5,049 bases of DNA from Cyanobacteria bacterium NC_groundwater_1444_Ag_S-0.65um_54_12 (GTDB lineage Bacteria; Cyanobacteriota; Sericytochromatia; S15B-MN24; VGJW01), in NCBI GenBank assembly GCA_016267585.1, contig JACQUT010000322.1, positions 1-5,049 of the forward strand, read 5' to 3'. A program made the translations under genes and the position numbers. Positions 1-5,049 of this stretch are shown here, one piece after another. Numbering within the stretch: the first letter of the stretch is position 1; every line of letters begins with the position of its first letter. The notes beneath the pieces were generated by a model. The model searched no databases. It saw only the letters and a program-made list of their open reading frames with translations, and had not been told where the DNA came from.

Positions 1-1316
1 ACTGTCCCGTCCGCACCTAACCCCCAGAAGATCGCCCGCACTCCTTCTGCCGGCTCGATAGAGAAATCGGGATCCACCGCCAGGCTACTGAAGGTGACGT
101 CGTCTTGAATGCCGACGGTGAAATGATTCTGGGGCTGCGGCTTTCCCAATTCAGTGAAAATCGCCTTCACCATCGCTGGCGTAAATTCCTTGGAAGCGAG
201 CCCGTAACGTCCACCTACCACGCGGCAGGAATCGACCACCGGCAAAGTTCCGGCACTGCGGCTCTCGGCCAAGGCGGTTATCACGTCCTGGTAAAGTGGT
301 TCACCAGCAGCTCCCGGCTCTTTGGTTCGATCGAGAACTGCAATCTTGCTACAAGTAGGAGGTAAAGCTTGCAGCAACTGTTCTACCGAAAAGGGCCGGA
401 AAAGGCGAACCTTTACCACTCCAACCTTCTCTCCTGACAAATTCAAGGCCCGCACGGTTGCGGCAGCGGTTTCGCAACCCGATCCCATGAGGATCAAGAC
501 ACGCTCGGCATCCGCAGCACCGGCATAATCGAAAAGGTGATAGGCGCGGCCGACGCGAGCGGCAAAGCGATCCATCGTAGCTTGCACCAGAGCCGGAGTA
601 GCCAGATAGTAGGGATTGCTGGCTTCACGTGCCTGGAAGTAAACATCGGGATTCTGGGCAGTGCCACGTACTACCGGATGATCCGGGCTAAGGGCGCGCT
701 TGCGATGAGCTTGCACCAGCTCATCGTCTAACAGGGCACGAATATCTTCATCGCTCAATTTCTCGATTTTGAGAACTTCATGCGAAGTGCGGAAACCATC
801 AAAGACATGCAAGAAGGGTACTCGCGTTTGCAAAGTGCTAGCCTGAGCAATCAACGCGAAATCCATGACTTCTTGCACCGAGCTGGCGAACAGCATGGCC
901 CAACCCGTACTCCGGGCTGCCATTACATCGCTATGATCGCCAAAAATGGAAAGCGCCTGAGCGGAGAGGGAGCGCGCTGCAATGTGAAAAACCGTACTCG
1001 TCAGTTCCCCGGCAATTTTGTACATATTCGGGATCATCAGTAACAATCCCTGGCTAGAAGTGAACGTAGTAGCCAGCGAACCAGCCTGTAATGCTCCGTG
1101 GATGGCGCCCGCAGCGCCGCCTTCTGATTGCATTTCTTGCACTATGGGGATAGTTCCCCACAGATTCTGCTCGCCGGCTGCTGCCCAGGCATCGGCCAGC
1201 TCACCCATCGACGATGATGGTGTGATCGGATAGATCGCTATGATTTCGCTGGTCTTGAAGGCTACATGGGCAGCCGCCTCATTGCCGTCAATCGTGACCT
1301 GCGTACGAATTGTCAT
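1..1316 (-). CDS. nifJ: Pyruvate:ferredoxin (flavodoxin) oxidoreductase NifJ, N-terminal part, cut by window edge
   Basis: This enzyme oxidises pyruvate with CoA to acetyl-CoA and CO2 in the cytoplasm, passing two electrons through Fe-S clusters to ferredoxin or flavodoxin. The frame is open from the ATG at 1314-1316 to the left edge, about 438 codons of a family usually near 1,170-1,200 residues. Residues 1-250 form the pyruvate-binding domain I, with YPITPSSSMGE (29-39), EMQSEGGAAGA (61-71) and GDHSDVMAAR (126-135). T32, E65 and R115 sit where the Desulfovibrio africanus enzyme has Thr31, Glu64 and Arg114, an offset of one. Domain II follows (LMGSGCET near 276-283). The visible part ends in domain III at NHFTVG (397-402) and FWGLGADGT (430-438). 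The thiamine-diphosphate and most Fe-S domains lie outside the window. The start is supported by an AAGGAG seven bases upstream and by family alignment from memory. No stop or frameshift was seen. The gene is divergent from a ferredoxin gene, a likely electron acceptor. Confidence 0.95.
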   Translation of the reverse strand, partial: MTIRTQVTIDGNEAAAHVAFKTSEIIAIYPITPSSSMGELADAWAAAGEQNLWGTIPIVQEMQSEGGAAGAIHGALQAGSLATTFTSSQGLLLMIPNMYKIAGELTSTVFHIAARSLSAQALSIFGDHSDVMAARSTGWAMLFASSVQEVMDFALIAQASTLQTRVPFLHVFDGFRTSHEVLKIEKLSDEDIRALLDDELVQAHRKRALSPDHPVVRGTAQNPDVYFQAREASNPYYLATPALVQATMDRFAARVGRAYHLFDYAGAADAERVLILMGSGCETAAATVRALNLSGEKVGVVKVRLFRPFSVEQLLQALPPTCSKIAVLDRTKEPGAAGEPLYQDVITALAESRSAGTLPVVDSCRVVGGRYGLASKEFTPAMVKAIFTELGKPQPQNHFTVGIQDDVTFSSLAVDPDFSIEPAEGVRAIFWGLGADGT

Positions 1317-1322
1317 CTCTTA

Positions 1323-1328
1323 CTCCTT
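1323..1328 (-). promoter_or_regulatory. Ribosome binding site of nifJ
   Basis: Read on the minus strand this is AAGGAG, six bases before the ATG. It is a near-perfect Shine-Dalgarno sequence and fixes the nifJ start at 1316. Confidence 0.8.
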
Positions 1329-1343
1329 TTTAGGTATACAGCG

Positions 1344-1373
1344 ATCATAGAACTACTCGGCACCTGGGTGCAA
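1344..1373 (-). promoter_or_regulatory. Candidate sigma70-type promoter of nifJ
   Basis: On the minus strand TTGCAC (1373-1368) is followed after 18 bases by TATGAT (1349-1344). The -10 matches TATAAT at five of six positions; the -35 matches TTGACA only in its TTG. Transcription would begin near 1337, giving a leader of about 20 bases that contains the AAGGAG ribosome site. The fit to the gene start is good but the -35 is weak, so an activator may be needed. The direct repeats at 1383-1416 are in a suitable place for one. Confidence 0.4.
1360..1371. promoter_or_regulatory. Short perfect dyad overlapping the nifJ -35 box
   Basis: GCACC (1360-1364) and GGTGC (1367-1371) form a perfect 5-bp inverted repeat around a 2-base centre. 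It overlaps the candidate -35 hexamer and spacer of the nifJ promoter, where a repressor or an overlapping activator would bind. It is short enough to be chance. No known operator consensus was recognised. Confidence 0.25.
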
Positions 1374-1382
1374 TACCGCAAG

Positions 1383-1416
1383 TCCCCATAGTCTGGTAAA
1401 ATCCCCATTGTCCGGT
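1383..1416. repeat. Two tandem 15-bp direct repeats in the nifJ-ferredoxin control region
   Basis: TCCCCATAGTCTGGT (1383-1397) and TCCCCATTGTCCGGT (1402-1416) match at 13 of 15 positions, with the TCCCCAT core identical, and repeat with a 19-bp period. They lie just upstream of the candidate nifJ -35 box, centred roughly 53 and 72 bases before the predicted start site. That is a typical position for tandem activator sites. They could also serve the divergent ferredoxin gene. I do not recognise the motif as a site for a known regulator. Confidence 0.5.
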
Positions 1417-1423
1417 GTGGGCT

Positions 1424-1465
1424 AGTGAGATCAGCGAGTTCATAGTAGCAACAGGCAATCTCACT
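1424..1465. repeat. Spaced inverted repeat upstream of the ferredoxin gene
   Basis: AGTGAGAT (1424-1431) is the exact reverse complement of ATCTCACT (1458-1465), with 26 bases between the arms. The arms are about three helical turns apart, so they could be two half-sites or sites for one regulator, or a weak RNA stem if the ferredoxin transcript starts upstream. An 8-bp match at this distance can arise by chance. Confidence 0.25.
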
Positions 1466-1508
1466 GCAAGTTCACGTTGGAGAGAGTTGACCCACTACTA
1501 TTCATTCC

Positions 1509-1514
1509 AAGAGG
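1509..1514 (+). promoter_or_regulatory. Probable ribosome binding site of the ferredoxin gene
   Basis: AAGAGG lies 11 bases before the ATG at 1526, slightly farther than ideal. It supports starting at 1526 rather than at the in-frame ATG at 1415. A second purine run (AAGAAG, 1518-1523) is too close to the ATG. No convincing promoter for this gene was found between 1417 and 1508. Confidence 0.4.
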
Positions 1515-1525
1515 CCCAAGAAGCA

Positions 1526-1840
1526 ATGACGTACGTCATCACTAACAAGTGCCTGGGTGAGCGCTATGGCGACTGCGCACAGGTATGCCCCGTAAATTGC
1601 ATCTATCCGGGCGACTACCAGGACGAAGTTTTCATGGTGATCGATCCGGAAGATTGTATCGAATGTGGTGCTTGTTTACCGGCTTGCCCCATTGATGCCA
1701 TCGTCGCGTCGGAGAGTGAATCTCCAGCGTGGGCTGCCATCAACGCCGAGCTAGCCCCACAGTGGAAAAATAATCCTCCGGTCGAGACCCGCCCGGCAGG
1801 TGATCCGCCGCGCAAGGCTGGTAACGTGCTGGTTAACTGA
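1526..1840 (+). CDS. 7Fe-type ferredoxin ([3Fe-4S] plus [4Fe-4S]), FdxA-like
   Basis: This is a small soluble electron carrier of 104 residues. The cysteines follow the Azotobacter ferredoxin I pattern. C9, C17 and C54 would hold a [3Fe-4S] cluster, and C21, C44, C47 and C50 a [4Fe-4S] cluster, with C25 free as Cys24 is in Azotobacter. The second motif is CIECGACLPACP (44-55). E12 occupies the place of the cysteine that would complete a second 4Fe cluster, which supports the 7Fe assignment. About four residues are inserted between C25 and C44 relative to the Azotobacter protein. The C-terminal segment INAELAPQW resembles the LNAE...W stretch of FdxA proteins. The start at 1526 gives the family's MxYVIT beginning; an in-frame ATG at 1415 would add 37 residues with no recognisable similarity. 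It is divergent from nifJ, so it is a plausible NifJ electron acceptor. That pairing is inference. Confidence 0.92.
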   Translation: MTYVITNKCLGERYGDCAQVCPVNCIYPGDYQDEVFMVIDPEDCIECGACLPACPIDAIVASESESPAWAAINAELAPQWKNNPPVETRPAGDPPRKAGNVLVN

Positions 1841-1867
1841 TCAGCTGCACCATGTTTGAGCAAGCTG

Positions 1868-1893
1868 CCCGCCGGAAGAATGGATCCGGCGGG
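1868..1893. terminator. Hairpin terminator between convergent ferredoxin and phosphatase genes
   Basis: CCCGCCGGA (1868-1876) and TCCGGCGGG (1885-1893) form a perfect 9-bp G+C-rich stem with an 8-base loop. It lies 27 bases after the ferredoxin stop and 5 bases beyond the phosphatase stop. On the plus strand it is followed by the T-rich TCAATTTAGTTT, a broken U tract. The minus-strand side has no clear U tract. It probably terminates ferredoxin transcripts and may serve both genes. Confidence 0.65.
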
Positions 1894-1898
1894 TCAAT

Positions 1899-3587
1899 TT
1901 AGTTTACAGCGACACTGCGCTCTAGATCTGACTGAAAAAGTGGTGGCGGTGGTTCTACCCTTATCAAAATAGCAGTTATGTTGTCCAGCCCGCCGCCCTG
2001 GTTGGCTCGGCGAATCAGTTCAGCAACTCCACTTTCCGGATCGTCCCAATATTTTTGCGCAATGCTAGCCAGATCCCGCTCTGGCACCATGTCTGGCAAT
2101 CCATCAGAGCAAAGCAATAAAACACAAGGCTCGGTCAAGGAGATTTCCCCGACGTCGGGATTGACGAATTCGCTACTTTTAGGCCCCAGCGCCTGGGTAA
2201 GATGCTTACCGACCGGGCTGCGAAAGGCTTCCAGCATAGTGGCAAGTCCGCGCTTCACGTCGCGCGTTCCTATGTTGTGATCCTCGGTAATCTGCGAGAT
2301 ACCAGTGGGAAGTATCTGGTAGAGTCGGCTGTCACCGACATGCGCCCACCAGGCTCGCTCGTCTCTGATTACCACCATCACCACCGTAGTACCCATCCGG
2401 CGCAAGGTAGAATAAGTTTCGGCTTCGTTCAATTCAAAAATAGCCGAATTTACATCTTCTCGGATCAATCTTCGCAAATTGCCAGCAAAGTCTTCCGCGA
2501 CAAAATCTTCTTGCAGCAATAAGGGGAGAGTGCGGTCGCGAATAGTTGCAATCGCGACTTGAGATGCTATTTCACCCGAAGCATGTCCCCCCATCCCATC
2601 ACAAACCACGAATAATCCCCTGGTAGATGCCGCCAGGCCACTATTGGTGACCTGGCGAAGATCGATTTGCCATCCCAAGAAATTGTCTTCGTTATTGTCG
2701 CGCTTGCAACCGACATGGGTGTTACCGAAATGCTGGATTTTCATGGCAGACTCGCGACACAGCAGCATGATTTCATGTTTTAGATCAGCTATGGTGATAG
2801 CGCCAGCCACTGCGCGCTTGGCCAATTCTACTGGCGCAAAACCGCTGCCGATATGATTTGCGCTATCCGAGCATCCCATGAGATCCAGCCATAACTTGCC
2901 AAGAGCGGTTACCGGGTCGCTCGCAACCGCCACATCGAGCAAGGTTGTCATGCACAAAGTATCGTCGGCAGCTATGCGCAGATTATCTGGTGCCAGAGCA
3001 GTACCAGGATATCCAGCAAGCATGGTGGCCTCTAACAGCGAAATCCAGTTAGCAAGCCAAACCAGGCGTTGTGATGCGGTGGCGGATGTCCAGCCATCGT
3101 AAAGTGGGAGTAACAATCCTTTGCTGCCATAGGGCGCAGCTAAAAGTAACCAATCACCATTCTCTGCGCTGCTGTCACTGCCCATATCCAGCAATTCAGG
3201 AATGCCGACGACTGACGCCAATTTGCGGTAGGCGGCAGCCAGTGAATCAGCGGCCCAGGGCTCAGCCAAACGCTTCAAATTAGGTCTGGTATCCAGCACC
3301 AGGTATTGTTCTGGTCGCAATTGCTCAATTATACGAAAACGCTCGAACAAAAGATCTCCCGGATCTACTGCGCGTTGTGCTACGCAAAAAGCCAAGAGCA
3401 ATGGTTGAGCCAGCATGGCACCGCAGCGTTCACAGCCCGGCACAACATCGCTCAGGTAATCGTTAGCATGGCAATGGCCGCAAGTCGAACAGCAGACTAG
3501 CGTAAGATCGAAGCCACAGCGATTACAAAACCTGCCGGTACTTTCGCAATGACATTGCGGATTGGGGCAAACTGCCAGTGAATTCAT
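1899..3587 (-). CDS. PP2C-family Ser/Thr protein phosphatase with N-terminal zinc ribbons and degenerate kinase-like middle
   Basis: This is a predicted cytoplasmic, metal-dependent phosphatase of 562 residues acting on phosphoserine/threonine proteins. Residues 7-55 carry two zinc-ribbon-like units: C7/C12 with C21/C24, then CCSTCGHC (32-39) with C52/C55. Residues 75-270 are poorly conserved. GDLLFERFRI (77-86) and PDNLRI (200-205) resemble a protein-kinase fold, but HRD and DFG motifs are absent, so at most it is a pseudokinase. Residues 285-543 are PP2C: RDNNED (296-301), DGMGGH (330-335), MGTT (398-401), HVGDSR (416-421), EDH (435-437), SDGL (494-497) and LDNIT (534-538). The metal-binding acidic residues D301, D330, D495 and D535 are present, so it should be active. 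There is no signal peptide or membrane segment. GGAGG lies four bases before the ATG. From memory the arrangement is typical of cyanobacterial PP2C proteins. The target is unknown; the neighbouring dikinase-like protein is only a guess. Confidence 0.93.
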   Translation of the reverse strand: MNSLAVCPNPQCHCESTGRFCNRCGFDLTLVCCSTCGHCHANDYLSDVVPGCERCGAMLAQPLLLAFCVAQRAVDPGDLLFERFRIIEQLRPEQYLVLDTRPNLKRLAEPWAADSLAAAYRKLASVVGIPELLDMGSDSSAENGDWLLLAAPYGSKGLLLPLYDGWTSATASQRLVWLANWISLLEATMLAGYPGTALAPDNLRIAADDTLCMTTLLDVAVASDPVTALGKLWLDLMGCSDSANHIGSGFAPVELAKRAVAGAITIADLKHEIMLLCRESAMKIQHFGNTHVGCKRDNNEDNFLGWQIDLRQVTNSGLAASTRGLFVVCDGMGGHASGEIASQVAIATIRDRTLPLLLQEDFVAEDFAGNLRRLIREDVNSAIFELNEAETYSTLRRMGTTVVMVVIRDERAWWAHVGDSRLYQILPTGISQITEDHNIGTRDVKRGLATMLEAFRSPVGKHLTQALGPKSSEFVNPDVGEISLTEPCVLLLCSDGLPDMVPERDLASIAQKYWDDPESGVAELIRRANQGGGLDNITAILIRVEPPPPLFQSDLERSVAVN

Positions 3588-3591
3588 CGGG

Positions 3592-3596
3592 CCTCC
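3592..3596 (-). promoter_or_regulatory. Ribosome binding site of the PP2C gene
   Basis: On the minus strand this reads GGAGG, four bases before the ATG at 3587. The spacing is a little short but the core is strong, so it supports this start. Confidence 0.65.
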
Positions 3597-3646
3597 ATCT
3601 ACTATCGGGCCAACACAGCTATGCTACCATCCCAAGAACTATCGAG

Positions 3647-3663
3647 CAGCACTTTATGTGCTG
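3647..3663. promoter_or_regulatory. Palindrome in the divergent phosphatase-dikinase intergenic region
   Basis: CAGCAC (3647-3652) and GTGCTG (3658-3663) form a perfect 6-bp inverted repeat around TTTAT. It lies about 60 bases from the phosphatase start and 108 from the dikinase start, a fitting place for an operator controlling one or both genes. No convincing -35/-10 pair was found for either gene in this 184-base region, so its relation to promoters is unclear. Confidence 0.35.
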
Positions 3664-3682
3664 AAGTTTGGCTGCCCCGGTG

Positions 3683-3704
3683 CCCGGGTAAATACGTTCC
3701 CGGG
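3683..3704. repeat. Paired CCCGGG sites upstream of the dikinase-like gene
   Basis: Two copies of the self-complementary CCCGGG (3683-3688 and 3699-3704) flank a 10-base A+T-richer stretch. They can be read as direct repeats or as a 6-bp hairpin in the leader of the plus-strand gene. The period of 16 bp is not a whole number of helical turns. There is no T tract, so it is not a standard terminator. Function is unknown. Confidence 0.25.
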
Positions 3705-3756
3705 ACAGGTGCATGACCGCTTGGACTGCTGCTGATTACCGCTACTCGATCGGCAA

Positions 3757-3764
3757 GGGAGAAG
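3757..3764 (+). promoter_or_regulatory. Ribosome binding site of the dikinase-like gene
   Basis: GGGAGAAG ends seven bases before the ATG at 3772. An in-frame TGA at 3766-3768 rules out any earlier start. The nearby ATG at 3765 is in another frame and reaches a stop after seven codons. This supports 3772 as the start. Confidence 0.6.
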
Positions 3765-3771
3765 ATGACCG

Positions 3772-5049
3772 ATGGATCTGACATCTAGCGAGATTCCGGA
3801 AGCTCCGGTGGAGTACCTGGGGGGCGATGCTTCCGCGCTGGTAGGACAGCGGCTCACCATGGAGGCCTTCGCCCAGCTGGCCGGACTGCTGGCAGGCCAG
3901 CGCTTCGTCAAAGTCGTGGTAGAACGGCTGGAAGGATCGAAGCGCTTGGCTGAGCCCCGGATTCACTTTGTCAATCACGCCCGTTACCAGTTTCATGCCA
4001 ATTACATCGCCGAGCAAATCCTGAAAATTTCCACTGACGAACTCGACGCCAATCTGGATCGCTTCAATCGCGAATTCTATCTCCAGTCCGATCGCCGTTG
4101 CTATCTGGGCATCCTGGCTTTGCATGAACGGCAGGAGCGCTTCTTCACTATCGAGACAGTCGAGATTGACAACATGGACGACACCATGCTGCGCGAATTC
4201 TTCGCGACCGTGGCTGCTCATCTCGATCCATCCGTTCCACTGTTCTTCAAACCTGGCAACCATCAGCAAGAGTGCATGGTGGCCCGGATCGATCCGGTGG
4301 AGGTCCCACGGGTCTTCTTCCATGAGCTCTTTTCCTCCGCGCCGTTCATCGCGCTGAACGGCGGTGCGGCACAAGGACGCCTGCGCGTCTTTCGTGGTGA
4401 AGCGGACTACCGATCCGCTCGCTCGACGCTGGAATGGTTCGATATCATCGCGATGGCACGCGTGCCAGACGATATTCCCCGACTGGCTGGGATCATCAAT
4501 GCCGAGCCCACCACTCCACTGTCTCACACCAATGTCCTGGCCTTTGGCTGGGGAATCCCCAATGCCATCCAGCTCGGTGTCTTCGAGCGGATTGCCGAAG
4601 CGCAGCTCGACGGCCAGTGGGTATCCTACCGCGTGGATGTCAATGCCCCGGCCATCGAGCTGTGCCGCAGCGATCCGCCACCAGTCCCCCCGCAGCGTCC
4701 AGCGTGGCTCGTGCAGCAAATCCGATTGGAGGAGCCCGAAATCGGACGTACGGCTATTGCCGATCTAGCTGAATTGCGAGGTAGCGACCGCTACCGCTAC
4801 GGAACCAAGGCCGCCAATCTCGGTGAGCTGCGTTATGTCCTGGAAAATGGATCCGAACGTTTGCTGGGCTTTTACCGCATCAAACGACCGCCGCGCCCTG
4901 ATCTACTGCCATTCATCGCAGAATTCCTGGGTCTTGCGGCGAGCGCATCCGCAGCGGAAATCGGGCAAAGTGCCTGGCGGTACCTACAAGCTACTATCCG
5001 GATCCCACGCGGTATTGCCATCCCTTTCTCGATTCAGCGCGAGTTCCTG
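3772..5049 (+). CDS. PEP/pyruvate-binding dikinase-like protein with phosphohistidine motif before the ATP-grasp domain; C-terminus cut by window edge
   Basis: The frame is open from ATG 3772 to the right edge, 426 codons without a stop. Residues 1-200 match no domain I can name, although IHFVNHARYQFHANYI (64-79) and LFSSAPFIALNGGAAQGRL (186-204) resemble, from memory, uncharacterised PEP/pyruvate-binding proteins of myxobacteria and others. TTPLSHTNVLAFGWGIPNA (247-265) resembles the swivelling phosphohistidine motif of PEP synthase and PPDK, with H252 as the likely phosphorylated residue. A proline-rich linker (302-309) follows. GTKAANLGEL (344-353) and IPRGIAIPF (411-419) then match the opening of the PPDK/PEP synthase ATP-grasp domain, K346 being the conserved ATP-contacting lysine. 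This histidine-then-ATP-grasp order is reversed from PEP synthase and PPDK but is known in plant glucan, water dikinases. No starch-binding domain or signal peptide is seen. The substrate cannot be stated, and a PEP-synthase-like role is only one option. The rest of the ATP-grasp domain lies outside the window. Confidence 0.85.
   Translation, partial: MDLTSSEIPEAPVEYLGGDASALVGQRLTMEAFAQLAGLLAGQRFVKVVVERLEGSKRLAEPRIHFVNHARYQFHANYIAEQILKISTDELDANLDRFNREFYLQSDRRCYLGILALHERQERFFTIETVEIDNMDDTMLREFFATVAAHLDPSVPLFFKPGNHQQECMVARIDPVEVPRVFFHELFSSAPFIALNGGAAQGRLRVFRGEADYRSARSTLEWFDIIAMARVPDDIPRLAGIINAEPTTPLSHTNVLAFGWGIPNAIQLGVFERIAEAQLDGQWVSYRVDVNAPAIELCRSDPPPVPPQRPAWLVQQIRLEEPEIGRTAIADLAELRGSDRYRYGTKAANLGELRYVLENGSERLLGFYRIKRPPRPDLLPFIAEFLGLAASASAAEIGQSAWRYLQATIRIPRGIAIPFSIQREFL

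Noticed and set aside
105..1233. Several short plus-strand open frames
   Set aside because: They run opposite a continuous, strongly conserved NifJ coding frame and have no recognisable motifs.
1471..1501. Possible ferredoxin promoter (TTCACG, 19-base spacer, TACTAT)
   Set aside because: The -35 is poor and the spacer too long. TTGACC at 1487 has no -10 at proper distance. Not strong enough to annotate.
1415..1525. Upstream in-frame start (ATG 1415) adding 37 residues to the ferredoxin
   Set aside because: The extension has no similarity to ferredoxins, overlaps the repeat region, and has no good ribosome site. ATG 1526 gives the usual family N-terminus.
1615..1863. 82-codon minus-strand frame over the ferredoxin gene
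   Set aside because: It overlaps the conserved cysteine motifs of the ferredoxin and its translation resembles nothing recognisable.
1978..3500. Several plus-strand open frames of 64-106 codons
   Set aside because: They are antisense to the PP2C gene, which has complete catalytic motifs in its own frame.
3667..3694. Possible dikinase promoter (TTTGGC, 16-base spacer, TAAATA)
   Set aside because: Only about half of each hexamer matches the consensus, and the pair is no better than chance in a region of this length.
3742..4719. Long open frame of 325 codons on the minus strand
   Set aside because: It lies opposite the dikinase-like gene. The plus strand has recognisable motifs (SHTNVLAFG, GTKAANLGEL), a ribosome site and an unbroken frame to the edge. 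The minus-strand translation has no recognisable motif.

Overview
The window looks like chromosomal DNA from a cyanobacterium or a close relative. It is moderately G+C-rich by eye, with four well-separated genes and no mobile element, CRISPR array, tRNA or rRNA visible. The best taxonomic clue is the PP2C phosphatase, whose N-terminal zinc ribbons, degenerate middle and C-terminal PP2C domain match, from memory, a cyanobacterial arrangement. I saw no copy of the cyanobacterial HIP1 octamer (GCGATCGC), so a HIP1-poor lineage is possible. The taxonomic call is tentative.

Layout. (1) Positions 1-1316, minus strand: the N-terminal ~438 codons of nifJ, pyruvate:ferredoxin/flavodoxin oxidoreductase, cut by the left edge. 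(2) Positions 1317-1525: a divergent control region with a candidate nifJ promoter, a dyad overlapping its -35, two tandem 15-bp direct repeats and a spaced inverted repeat. (3) Positions 1526-1840, plus strand: a 7Fe-type (3Fe-4S plus 4Fe-4S) ferredoxin of 104 residues. (4) Positions 1868-1893: a 9-bp-stem hairpin between two convergent genes, probably a shared terminator. (5) Positions 1899-3587, minus strand: a 562-residue zinc-ribbon/PP2C serine-threonine phosphatase with all metal-binding motifs intact. (6) Positions 3588-3771: a second divergent intergenic region with a 6-bp-stem palindrome and paired CCCGGG sites. (7) Positions 3772-5049, plus strand: the first 426 codons of a PEP/pyruvate-binding dikinase-like protein, cut by the right edge. 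In it a phosphohistidine-type motif precedes the start of the ATP-grasp domain, the reverse of PEP synthase and PPDK order.

How they may work together. NifJ oxidises pyruvate to acetyl-CoA and passes electrons to ferredoxin or flavodoxin, so a ferredoxin gene sharing its control region is a plausible partner. The dikinase-like protein belongs to a superfamily acting on pyruvate/PEP or transferring ATP phosphate via a histidine. The window may therefore have a pyruvate-node theme, with the phosphatase as a possible but unproven regulator. The two halves are separated by a terminator and divergent promoter regions, so they are probably not one operon.
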